DNA of 64,000 bases from DASQEH01 sp963765725 (GTDB taxonomy: Bacteria; Actinomycetota; Actinomycetes; Propionibacteriales; Nocardioidaceae): positions 62,001 to 126,000 of the forward strand of contig CAVXXI010000002.1 in the NCBI GenBank assembly GCA_963765725.1. The letters run 5' to 3'. Position numbers and translations under genes: made by a program. The notes under the pieces are model-generated. The model had not been told where the DNA came from, did not search any database, and saw only the letters and a program-made list of their open reading frames with translations. Below, piece by piece: positions 45,756 to 53,131 of this stretch; within the stretch, counting starts at the first letter, position 1, and each line of letters begins with the position of its first letter.

Positions 45756-46982
45756 TCAGAAAACCGTTACCGGGTACCCATGGTCGCGCAGCTTGGTCAG
45801 CACGGCCTGACTGTGGAGCTCTCCTCGCATCTCCATCTGCAGCACGACCTCGACCTGGTCGAGCGGGAGCGACTCGGCGGTCCGTTCGTGTACCACGTCG
45901 AGCACGTTGGCGTCGGCCTCACTGAGCTCGGTGAGCAGGCGAGCCAGGCCGCCGGGCTTGTCGGAGACGCGACAGCGGATCGACAGATAGCGCCCTTGGG
46001 CGGCCATGCCGTGGCGGATCACCCGCATCAGCAGCAGGGGGTCGATATTGCCGCCGGAGAGCACCACCACGACGGGTCCCTCGAAGTCGTGCGGAGCGTC
46101 GAGGAGGGCGGCGACTGCTGCCGCTCCGGCGGGCTCGACGATGACCTTGGCCCGCTCGATCAGCGCGAGGAGGGCGGTCGACAACGACTCTTCCGAAACG
46201 GTCCGGATCTCGTCGACGTTGGCCTGGATCGCGGCAAAGGGCACGAGCCCTGGGCAGCCGACAGCGATTCCGTCGGCCATTGTGGTCATCTGCTTCAACG
46301 GCAGCGGTCGGCCCGCTTCGAGTGAGGGCGGGTACGCCGCCGCCGACTCGGCCTGTACCCCGACGATCCGGACGTCCGGACGCAGGGCCTTGATCGCAAT
46401 GGCGATGCCGGCGATGAAACCGCCGCCTCCGAGCGGGACGATGACGGTCTTGGCGTCCGGCGCCTGCTCCAGAATCTCGAGCCCACAGGTGCCCTGGCCG
46501 GCCACGATGTCCACGTGGTCGAACGGGTGGATCAGTACGGCACCCGTCTCGGCCTCGAACTGCCGAGCCGCCACCAGGCATTCGTCGATCGTGGTACCGA
46601 CGAACTCGACCACAGCTCCGTACGCGCGGGTCGCGTTCTCCTTCGGCGTCGGAGCCCCGTGCGGCATGAAGACCGTCGCCTTGATACCGAGGAGCTGCGC
46701 TGCGAGGGCCACGCCCTGTGCGTGATTGCCGGCGCTGGCGGCGACCACGCCGTGCGCCCGCTCTTGCTCGGTCAGCTTGGAGATCCGCAGGTACGCACCG
46801 CGGATCTTGAACGAACCCGTGCGCTGGAGGTTCTCGCACTTGATGTGAATCTGCTGCCCAGTCACGGCGTTGAGCCATCGCGACGACTGCATCGGCGTGA
46901 CGAGGGAGGTGCCGACCAGGGCTTCGCGCGCGGCCTCGATGTCGGCGAGGGTGACCGACGGGACAACATCGTTGGTGTCCAT
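45756..46982 (-). CDS. ilvA: Threonine ammonia-lyase with ACT domain
   Basis: A 408-residue PLP enzyme that converts threonine to 2-oxobutyrate, first step to isoleucine. The PLP lysine is in RTGSFKIRGAYLRI (about residue 52-65), the glycine loop in VPLGGGGFIAGIA, and the cofactor serine region in LSGGNIDP. The C-terminal 70 residues (LSIRCRVSDKPGGLARLLTELSEADANVLDV) are an ACT domain, so it is the shorter form with a single ACT. Start ATG 46982; longer frames run through repeats. Near metB, which shares 2-oxobutyrate metabolism. Confidence 0.92.
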   Translation of the reverse strand: MDTNDVVPSVTLADIEAAREALVGTSLVTPMQSSRWLNAVTGQQIHIKCENLQRTGSFKIRGAYLRISKLTEQERAHGVVAASAGNHAQGVALAAQLLGIKATVFMPHGAPTPKENATRAYGAVVEFVGTTIDECLVAARQFEAETGAVLIHPFDHVDIVAGQGTCGLEILEQAPDAKTVIVPLGGGGFIAGIAIAIKALRPDVRIVGVQAESAAAYPPSLEAGRPLPLKQMTTMADGIAVGCPGLVPFAAIQANVDEIRTVSEESLSTALLALIERAKVIVEPAGAAAVAALLDAPHDFEGPVVVVLSGGNIDPLLLMRVIRHGMAAQGRYLSIRCRVSDKPGGLARLLTELSEADANVLDVVHERTAESLPLDQVEVVLQMEMRGELHSQAVLTKLRDHGYPVTVF

Positions 46983-47016
46983 GTCGACCACCCTAGAGCC
47001 ACCCGGTGGAATCTCC

Positions 47017-47060
47017 CCTCGAGTGGGCGCAAACGTCCGGTCGAGCGGGCGCAAATGACC
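47017..47060 (+). repeat. 22-bp repeat array, two forward units
   Basis: Two adjacent 22-base units (47017-47038, 47039-47060) with GTGGGCGCAAACGTC and GCGGGCGCAAATGAC cores, between the divergent ilvA and DUF559 genes. Confidence 0.85.
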
Positions 47061-47091
47061 CGTTGGGGAACGCTCGTGTGTGCGATCTCGT

Positions 47092-47145
47092 CGTTGGTCA
47101 TCCACAGCTGACAGGCACGATCAGGTTGCCTGTGGACGACCAACG
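47092..47145. promoter_or_regulatory. Large inverted repeat upstream of the DUF559 gene
   Basis: CGTTGGTCATCCACAG (47092-47107) pairs with CTGTGGACGACCAACG (47130-47145) with one mismatch in 16. The 22-base centre has a second stem, ACAGGC with GCCTGT. It lies 33 bases before the DUF559 start and could be an operator or a cruciform. Confidence 0.65.
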
Positions 47146-47178
47146 CGGAAAGTCGGGGTTCGAGGCCAAGATGCTCCG

Positions 47179-48093
47179 ATGAACATGGCCGCACTCGATG
47201 CCTTACAAAAGAGTCCCTTCACCCTGCGAGAGGCACTGGCCGCCGGATTGTCCCGGACGCGGCTCAACTCCCTGGTGGTGGAGCGACGCGTACGTCGGGT
47301 CGTGCACGGCGTCTATGCCGAGGCGTCGCTGCCAGACACCCTCGACAACCGGATCGCGGCGCTGCAAAAGGTGATGAAGCCGCACGTGGTGGTCTGTGGA
47401 CGCACTGCCGCGTGGCTGTACGGCGTCGACATGCTCAGCTATGCCGAGCTCGAGATCCTTCCGGGCGCCGAGACGTGCGTCTTGCCCACACAGAACCGGA
47501 TGCGCCACGCCGACGGCAAGAGCGCAGGCCGAGAGCTGTCGTCCAGTGACGTCGTACGCCTCGGGGCGCTCTGCGTGACGAGCCCTTTGCGTACCGCTCT
47601 CGACCTCGGCTGGGAGCTCAGACGTCGCGACGCGCTGGCCGCCCTCGACTGGTTCCTGCGGCTGGAGTACTTCACCCAGTCCGTATTGCTGGTCGAGCTT
47701 CGCCGTTTCGCGCGGCGTCCCGGTGTCATCCAGCTGCGTGAGCTGGTCGCCCTCGCCGATGGCAGGGCGGAGTCACCCGGCGAGTCGTGGACGCGGATCA
47801 GCCTGATCGACGAGGGTCTGCCCGACCCAGAGCTGCAGTGGCGAGTGTTTCACAACGGCCGCGAGCTCTTCCGCCTCGACCTCGCCTACCCCAAGCACAA
47901 GGTCTGTGTGGAGTACGACGGTGAGGAGTTCCACGACACCCCTGAGGCCCGGGTCCATGACGAGGCGCGACGGGCATGGCTGCGGGCGCACGGATGGATA
48001 GTGATCGTCGTACGCAAAGAAGCATTCGGGGCCGACGCACGTCTGGCGTGGGTGTCCGAGGTGCGTACCGCCCTGGCGGCGCGCCATCGCTGA
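47179..48093 (+). CDS. AbiEi-like winged-helix plus DUF559 (Vsr-like nuclease fold) protein
   Basis: A 304-residue protein. The first 60 residues resemble the AbiEi-type winged helix found in type IV antitoxins (FTLREALAAGLSRTRLNSLVVERRVRRVVHGVY). The last 110 form a DUF559 domain with the Vsr/PD-(D/E)XK pattern: RISLIDEGLPDPELQW, RLDLAYPKHKVCVEYDGEEFHD with catalytic-like Asp and Glu, and a final helix ending in RAHGWIVIVVRKE. Such genes are numerous in Nocardioides-like genomes and their role is not known. The gene is bracketed by 22-bp repeat arrays of opposite orientation and has a long inverted repeat just upstream. ATG 47179 was chosen at the domain start. Confidence 0.82.
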   Translation: MNMAALDALQKSPFTLREALAAGLSRTRLNSLVVERRVRRVVHGVYAEASLPDTLDNRIAALQKVMKPHVVVCGRTAAWLYGVDMLSYAELEILPGAETCVLPTQNRMRHADGKSAGRELSSSDVVRLGALCVTSPLRTALDLGWELRRRDALAALDWFLRLEYFTQSVLLVELRRFARRPGVIQLRELVALADGRAESPGESWTRISLIDEGLPDPELQWRVFHNGRELFRLDLAYPKHKVCVEYDGEEFHDTPEARVHDEARRAWLRAHGWIVIVVRKEAFGADARLAWVSEVRTALAARHR

Positions 48094-48100
48094 CAGCGAT

Positions 48101-48184
48101 TGACGCGACATTTCTGCCCTCGTGACATTCCTGCCTCCTCGAGGCGACATTCCGGCCTCTGACGCGACATTCCGCCCACTCGAC
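48101..48184 (-). repeat. 22-bp repeat array, about four inverted units
   Basis: Units with the complement cores GCGACATTCCGCCCACTC, spaced 19-22 bases, start 8 bases after the DUF559 stop. Orientation is opposite to the array at 47017-47060. Confidence 0.8.
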
Positions 48185-48189
48185 GAAGG

Positions 48190-48231
48190 TTGCATGAGGC
48201 ACGCATCTAGATGTATGCTTGCCTCATGCAA
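48190..48231. promoter_or_regulatory. Palindromic operator overlapping the marR start
   Basis: TTGCATGAGGCA (48190-48201) is a perfect inverted match of TGCCTCATGCAA (48220-48231); an inner palindrome CATCTAGATG lies at 48204-48213. The ATG of marR is inside the right arm, so a bound repressor would block the start itself. Likely autoregulation by MarR. Confidence 0.75.
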
Positions 48232-48765
48232 CCATTCTCGCCGGGATCGAGCCGCCCGCAGTCGCCGGAAGAGGCCGTGATCATGCTGGTCATGGAGGCC
48301 AGCCGCCGCTTCCGCAGCCGCGACCCCGAGGACCAGGTCGACCCCTCCAGCTTTCCCCTCGCCAAGCAGCTGATGTGCCACGACGCCATGCGGGTGACCG
48401 ATGTCGCAACGCGCCTTGGCCTCGACGCCTCGACGGTGAGCCGTCAGATCAAGCACCTCGAGGACAAGGGCCTGGTCGAGCGGACTCCCGACCCCGCCGA
48501 CGGCCGCGCGAGTCTGGTACAGATCAGCGCTGCCGGACAGGCGAGCATGCAGGCGGCCTTTCGCCGCCGCTATGAGCGGATCAGAGCGGTGCTCGAGCCG
48601 TGGACCGACGACGACCGGGCCCGGCTGCAGGAGCTTCTCACCCGCCTCGCCGACGATCTCGCCGCCGCGAGCGACCGTGACCGCGACGCCGGCGTCAGCA
48701 CCAGCACCAGCACCAGCACCAGCACGCCAACCACCAGCCAGCCCGAGACGAAGGTCCCCTCATGA
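48226..48765 (+). CDS. MarR family transcriptional regulator
   Basis: A 179-residue winged-helix repressor. The recognition region is MRVTDVATRLGLDASTVSRQIKHLEDKGLVERTPDPADGRASLVQISAAG, with the wing DPADGRAS. The ATG at 48226 lies inside a perfect 12-bp palindrome and there is no clear ribosome site, so a leaderless transcript is possible; ATG 48211 would add five residues. The C-terminal tail is coded by four perfect AGCACC hexamers and one variant (48697-48726) giving a Ser-Thr run. It overlaps the efflux gene by 4 bases and probably represses it until a drug binds. Confidence 0.9.
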   Translation: MQPFSPGSSRPQSPEEAVIMLVMEASRRFRSRDPEDQVDPSSFPLAKQLMCHDAMRVTDVATRLGLDASTVSRQIKHLEDKGLVERTPDPADGRASLVQISAAGQASMQAAFRRRYERIRAVLEPWTDDDRARLQELLTRLADDLAAASDRDRDAGVSTSTSTSTSTPTTSQPETKVPS

Positions 48766-50345
48766 CCGAGATCCAGACCCCCGATCACCAGGGGTACCTC
48801 ACCCACCGCCAGATCCTGATCGTGATGAGCGGGTTGATGGCCGGCATGTTCCTCGCCGCCCTCGACCAGTCGATCGTCGGTACGGCGCTCCCCCGCATCA
48901 CCAGCGAGCTGGGCGGCCTCAACAAGCTGTCGTGGGTCGTCACCGCGTACCTGCTCACCCAGACCTCGTCCACGCCGCTGTGGGGCAAGATCTCCGACCT
49001 GTACGGCCGCAAGCTCATCTTCCAGGCAGCGATCGTGATCTTCCTTGCCGGCTCGCTGATGTCCGGAGCTGCGCAGAGCATCGGTGAGCTGATCGCCTTT
49101 CGCGCGGTCCAGGGCCTGGGAGGGGGCGGGCTCTTCGCGCTCGCCCTCGCGACCATGGGCGACGTCGTGCCACCCCGTGAGCGCGGCCGCTACGGCGGCT
49201 ACTTCGGAGCGGTTTTCGGTACCTCGAGCGTGCTCGGACCCGTCCTCGGCGGCTTCTTCGCCGACGGACCCGGATGGCGCTGGATCTTCTACGTCAACAT
49301 CCCCGTCGGTATCGTCGCCCTGCTCGTCACGAGCAGTGCGCTCAAGATCCCCGTGGTCCGGCGTGAGCACGTCATCGACTACCTCGGTGCCACGACGATC
49401 GTCGCGGCGGTGAGCTCGTTCCTGCTGTACACGACGTGGGCCGGCCCCGACCACGGCTGGGGCTCCTCCCTCGGTCTCGGGCTCCTTGCCGCCGGTGTGC
49501 TGTTGACCGGGTTCTTCATCCTGGTCGAGTCACGCGCGGCCGAGCCGATCATCCCGCTGGGACTGTTCAAGCTCAGGGTCTTCACGACCGCGAACCTGTA
49601 CAGCTTCATCGTCGGGTTCGCCATGTTCGGCGGCATCATCTTCTTGCCGGTGTACCTGCAGGTCGTACAAGGGTTCAGCCCGACGAAGTCCGGGCTCGCC
49701 CTCCTGCCGATGGTCGTCGGAATCTTCTCGACGTCGATCTCGACCGGCATCATCATGAGCCGCACCGGACGGTACAAGGTGTTCCCCATCCTGGGCGCCC
49801 TGATCGTCTCGGTCTCGCTGCTGCTGCTCTCGACGCTGACGGTCAGCACTCCGTACTGGCAGGCAGGTCTGTACTTCTACCTCTTCGGCGCCGGCCTCGG
49901 CTGCAGCATGCAGATCATCGTGACCATCGTGCAGAACTCGGTCGACCGCCGTCACATGGGCACCGCGACGAGCTCCGTGACGTTCTTCCGCTTTATGGGC
50001 GGAACCTTCGGTGCAGCGGTGTTCGGGGCGATCCTGTCCAGCCGCCTGGTCGTCCACCTGGCGGCGCAGCTCGCAACTCTGCCTACGCGCGGTAACGGCG
50101 CCTCGATCCCCACCGGGAACATCTCCAACAACGTCCAGCGGATCCAAGGGTTGCCCGAGCCGATCCACGGCCTGGTACTCAACGGCTTCGCCGAGTCACT
50201 GCACGACGTGTTCCTCTGGGCCGTACCGGTGCTGCTGGTGGCCCTCGCCGTATCGTTCTTCATTCCCGAGGTGCCGCTCAAGGCACGTGAGGCAGCCGGC
50301 GAAGATGCAGGTCTTGTCGAGGAGGAAGTCACGCTGGCTCACTGA
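48762..50345 (+). CDS. MFS multidrug efflux transporter, DHA2 (EmrB/QacA) type
   Basis: A 527-residue proton-coupled drug exporter with 14 predicted transmembrane helices. The helix 1 motif LDQSIVGTALPRI is the DHA2 family signature (motif D1), LWGKISDLYGRKLIF is motif A, and FRAVQGLGGGGLFALALATMGD is motif B. The antiporter motif C is seen as GPVLGGFFAD. The 4-base overlap with marR makes a regulator-pump operon. Its stop overlaps the convergent glutamate mutase L gene by 7 bases. Confidence 0.92.
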   Translation: MTEIQTPDHQGYLTHRQILIVMSGLMAGMFLAALDQSIVGTALPRITSELGGLNKLSWVVTAYLLTQTSSTPLWGKISDLYGRKLIFQAAIVIFLAGSLMSGAAQSIGELIAFRAVQGLGGGGLFALALATMGDVVPPRERGRYGGYFGAVFGTSSVLGPVLGGFFADGPGWRWIFYVNIPVGIVALLVTSSALKIPVVRREHVIDYLGATTIVAAVSSFLLYTTWAGPDHGWGSSLGLGLLAAGVLLTGFFILVESRAAEPIIPLGLFKLRVFTTANLYSFIVGFAMFGGIIFLPVYLQVVQGFSPTKSGLALLPMVVGIFSTSISTGIIMSRTGRYKVFPILGALIVSVSLLLLSTLTVSTPYWQAGLYFYLFGAGLGCSMQIIVTIVQNSVDRRHMGTATSSVTFFRFMGGTFGAAVFGAILSSRLVVHLAAQLATLPTRGNGASIPTGNISNNVQRIQGLPEPIHGLVLNGFAESLHDVFLWAVPVLLVALAVSFFIPEVPLKAREAAGEDAGLVEEEVTLAH

Positions 50346-51736
50346 TCGGCGAGGGCTTCATCGAGCCTCGCCACCATACGAACGGCCGTGGCCGGGTGCT
50401 CCTCAGCGAGCAACCCGGCCGCGGCCAGTACGTAGTCTCGGTCGATCACCAGCCGCGGACGCCGAGGCACCAGCCAACCGCCGCGGACCTCATCACCGGT
50501 CGCCGCCCGAAGGACGCGGCCGGCGTCGACTCCGCTGCCGTGACGCAGCACGCCTCCGGAGCCGACGAGCAGGTCCACCTCCCGGAGATCCTTGCCGCTG
50601 CGCTCGAGCAGGCGTCCGTCCGGTGACCACATGACCTGCTGGCGACCCGCGTGACGCCTCACCGCGAGGGCCACGGCCGCCGACGCGATCTGCAGGTCCG
50701 CCTCCTTCTCGTCGTCGGTGGTGGCGACCAGGCCCGGGTCTGCACGGCGATCTTGCGCGGCGGCCATCAGCTCCGCCTGGGCAAGACCGGCCTCCACGGC
50801 CGCCTCGACCGTGCTCACCGCACTCCACCGCATCCCGAGATCACCCTCGACCGTGCGCGTGACCGAGGTTGCGGCAACGACCTCGCGAGCCAGCGAGCCT
50901 TCCTCCGGGTCGAGCTCGAGCACCGAGTACACGTCGGTGGTGGCCCCACCGACGTCGACGACGACGACGTCACGCGCTTCCGGCCGGTCGGATGCGCCGG
51001 ACGCGCCGGACGCCAGCAGTTCGACCGCGCTGAGCACCACGTCCGGCGTCGCCCCCTTCACCATGGCGGTGAAGTCGGCGCGCGACGACAGGTGCTTTCC
51101 GCCGATCACATGGGTCAGGAACATCTCGCGGATCGCTGCGCGCGCGCTCGACGGCTCGAGGACCCCGATCTGCGGGACGACGTTGGCCGCCAGTACGTGT
51201 GGAACGCCCGCTCCCGCGAGCAGGTCGGAGATGGTCTCGGTCGCGTCGCGGTTGCCTGCCACGACGACGGGTGTGGACCAAGCTGCCCGCCCCAGTGTCG
51301 TCGCGTTGGCCAGCAGTACTTCTGCGTTGCCGCCGTCCGTACCGCCCACCAGCAGTACGACATCGGGAGCGGCCTGCACGAGCCGCTCGAGGTCGACGTT
51401 TCCCGACGAGACGTGCACGACGCGACCGCCGCTCGACAGAGCGACCCGCCGGCCGGCCTCCGACGTGACCAGCTCTTCGTTGCCCACGACAGCGATCCGC
51501 AGACCGCCGCCGGCCGACGAGCAGGCGTACACCGGTACGTCCGCCGCACCGGCGAGTGGGGCGAGTCGAGCGCGGATGGCGTCCCAGCCGTCGAGGACGT
51601 CGGTGTCGATCGTGGTGCGGTGGCTGTCGGTACCGAGCAGGTCGCCGGTGTCTACGTCGACGAGGGCCGCCTTGGTGAACGTCGAGCCGAAGTCGACGCA
51701 GTACGCCAGCGACTTCGGTGTACTCACGGGACTCAT
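50339..51736 (-). CDS. Glutamate mutase L (MutL, ASKHA fold)
   Basis: A 465-residue actin/HSP70-like ATPase of the glutamate mutase L family. CVDFGSTFTKAALVDVDTG (about 13-31) is the phosphate-1 loop, VVVDVGGATTDVYSV the second phosphate loop, and LVGSGGVLRHG the adenosine loop. Family members are thought to chaperone adenosylcobalamin-dependent carbon-skeleton mutases. No mutase gene (GlmS/GlmE or aminomutase) is seen in the window, so its partner must be elsewhere. A 67-nt hairpin element begins 32 bases upstream of the start. Confidence 0.87.
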   Translation of the reverse strand: MSPVSTPKSLAYCVDFGSTFTKAALVDVDTGDLLGTDSHRTTIDTDVLDGWDAIRARLAPLAGAADVPVYACSSAGGGLRIAVVGNEELVTSEAGRRVALSSGGRVVHVSSGNVDLERLVQAAPDVVLLVGGTDGGNAEVLLANATTLGRAAWSTPVVVAGNRDATETISDLLAGAGVPHVLAANVVPQIGVLEPSSARAAIREMFLTHVIGGKHLSSRADFTAMVKGATPDVVLSAVELLASGASGASDRPEARDVVVVDVGGATTDVYSVLELDPEEGSLAREVVAATSVTRTVEGDLGMRWSAVSTVEAAVEAGLAQAELMAAAQDRRADPGLVATTDDEKEADLQIASAAVALAVRRHAGRQQVMWSPDGRLLERSGKDLREVDLLVGSGGVLRHGSGVDAGRVLRAATGDEVRGGWLVPRRPRLVIDRDYVLAAAGLLAEEHPATAVRMVARLDEALADQ

Positions 51737-51767
51737 AGGCTCATAGTCCTCATAGGACGGCTCCCCC

Positions 51768-51834
51768 CTTCCGCCGAGACGTCACCGACGGCCCACTTCT
51801 GTCGGCGTGTCGCGCAGCGAGTGACGTCTCGGCG
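51768..51834. repeat. 67-nt hairpin element, copy 2
   Basis: CGCCGAGACGTCAC (51772-51785) and GTGACGTCTCGGCG (51821-51834) pair perfectly over 14 bases, with a smaller stem CCGAC/GTCGG inside. Same length and nearly the same arms as the copy at 3814-3880; the central 19 bases differ. Confidence 0.75.
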
Positions 51835-51848
51835 CGCGTACGCGCCAC

Positions 51849-51936
51849 TCAGCCGCACGTTCCCGCCCGCTCGACCCGACGTTCCCGCCCGCTCGACCCG
51901 ACATTCCTGCCCACTCGACCCGACATTCCTGCCCAC
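51849..51936 (-). repeat. 22-bp repeat array, four exact-length inverted units
   Basis: Four contiguous 22-base units, each with the core GACATTCCTGCCCACTC or a close variant; the last two (51893-51914, 51915-51936) are identical. This is the best-preserved array of the window and ends 10 bases before the metB stop. Confidence 0.9.
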
Positions 51937-51946
51937 TCGACTCCGG

Positions 51947-53104
51947 TCAGGGGGCCAATGCCTGCGCGAGGTCGGCGATGAGGTCGTCGACCGCCTCAAG
52001 GCCGACCGAGAGCCTGACCAGGTCGTCGGGGACGGCGAGCGGCGACTCGGCAACCGACGCATGCGTCATCACGGCGGGGAGCTCGATCAGGGACTCGACG
52101 CCGCCGAGGGACTCCGCGAGGGTGAACAGCGACGCCCGCCGGCAGATCTCCATCGCAGCCGCCGTGCCCCCCGTCGGCTGGAACGACACCATGCCGCCGA
52201 AGCGCCGCATCTGCCGTACCGCGAGCTCGTGCCCGGGGTGGTCGGGCAGCCCCGGGTAGTACACCGAACGCACCGCATCGTGCCCCGTCAGGAAGTCGAC
52301 GAGGCGCTCCGCGTTGTCGCAGTGCCGGTCCATCCGCACGGCGAGGGTCTTGAGCCCGCGCAGCACGAGAAAGGCGTCGAACGGCCCGGCCGTCGCTCCC
52401 GTCGAGTTCTGGAAGGCGGCGATCTCGGCACCCAGCGCCGCGTCGGCCGTGACCACCGCGCCCCCGACGACGTCGCTGTGGCCCCCTGCGTACTTCGTGG
52501 TCGAGTGCACCACCACGTCGGCACCGAGCCAGATCGGCTGCTGGAGGTACGGGGTCGCGAACGTGTTGTCGACCACGAGGATCGCTCCGCTGTCGTGCGT
52601 GATGGCGGCGAGCGCGGCAATGTCGGCAACGCCGAGCAGAGGGTTGCTCGGCGTCTCGATCCAGACGATCTTCGTACGGCCGGGGATGATGGCCGCGGCG
52701 ATCGCTGCCGGGTCGTGGATGGACGCCGGCGTGAAGTCGAGGCCCCACGGGCCGAGGATCTTGCGGAACAGACGGTACGTGCCGCCGTAGGCGTCCATCG
52801 GCAGCACGACATGGTCTCCCGGCATGCAGACGACCCGGACCAGGGCGTCCTCGGCGGCCATGCCCGAAGCAAAGGCGACCGCGCGGCCGCCGCCCTCTAG
52901 TGCCGCCAGGCATCCCTCCAGGGCGTGCCGCGTCGGATTGGCGGTGCGCGAGTACTCGTAGCCGCCCCGCAGGCCACCGACACCGTCCTGCTTGTACGTA
53001 CTCGTGGCGAAGATCGGCGTCATGACAGCACCGGTCGCAGGGTCGGCCTGTTGCCCGGCGTGGATCAGCTTGGTCTCGAACCCGTACTCGGTCGGCTCAG
53101 TCAT
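51947..53104 (-). CDS. metB: Cystathionine gamma-synthase
   Basis: A 385-residue PLP enzyme of the Cys/Met metabolism family, joining an activated homoserine and cysteine to cystathionine. YEYSRTANPTRHALE and AFASGMAAED give the PLP-phosphate loops, VDNTFATPYLQQP the PLP aspartate, and VVHSTTKYAGGHSDVVGG the Schiff-base lysine (about residue 205). The gene ends the block of Rv1079-Rv1112 synteny, where metB is next to greA. Cystathionine gamma-lyase activity cannot be excluded on sequence alone. Confidence 0.9.
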   Translation of the reverse strand: MTEPTEYGFETKLIHAGQQADPATGAVMTPIFATSTYKQDGVGGLRGGYEYSRTANPTRHALEGCLAALEGGGRAVAFASGMAAEDALVRVVCMPGDHVVLPMDAYGGTYRLFRKILGPWGLDFTPASIHDPAAIAAAIIPGRTKIVWIETPSNPLLGVADIAALAAITHDSGAILVVDNTFATPYLQQPIWLGADVVVHSTTKYAGGHSDVVGGAVVTADAALGAEIAAFQNSTGATAGPFDAFLVLRGLKTLAVRMDRHCDNAERLVDFLTGHDAVRSVYYPGLPDHPGHELAVRQMRRFGGMVSFQPTGGTAAAMEICRRASLFTLAESLGGVESLIELPAVMTHASVAESPLAVPDDLVRLSVGLEAVDDLIADLAQALAP

Positions 53105-53131
53105 GCAGTGAAGCCTAGGTGTCTCCCTGCA

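Noticed and set aside
47100..47140. DnaA boxes (TCCACAG) suggesting an origin
   Set aside because: Only the two arms of one inverted repeat carry it, and no dnaA/dnaN genes or AT-rich unwinding region are near.
51849..51936. CRISPR-like array
   Set aside because: Units are contiguous without unique spacers and no cas genes are present; these are plain tandem repeats.
50651..52900. Long plus-strand open frames such as 50651-52900, 37354-39144 and 14379-15962
   Set aside because: They lie antisense to clear genes and show no protein family; long antisense frames are normal at this GC content.
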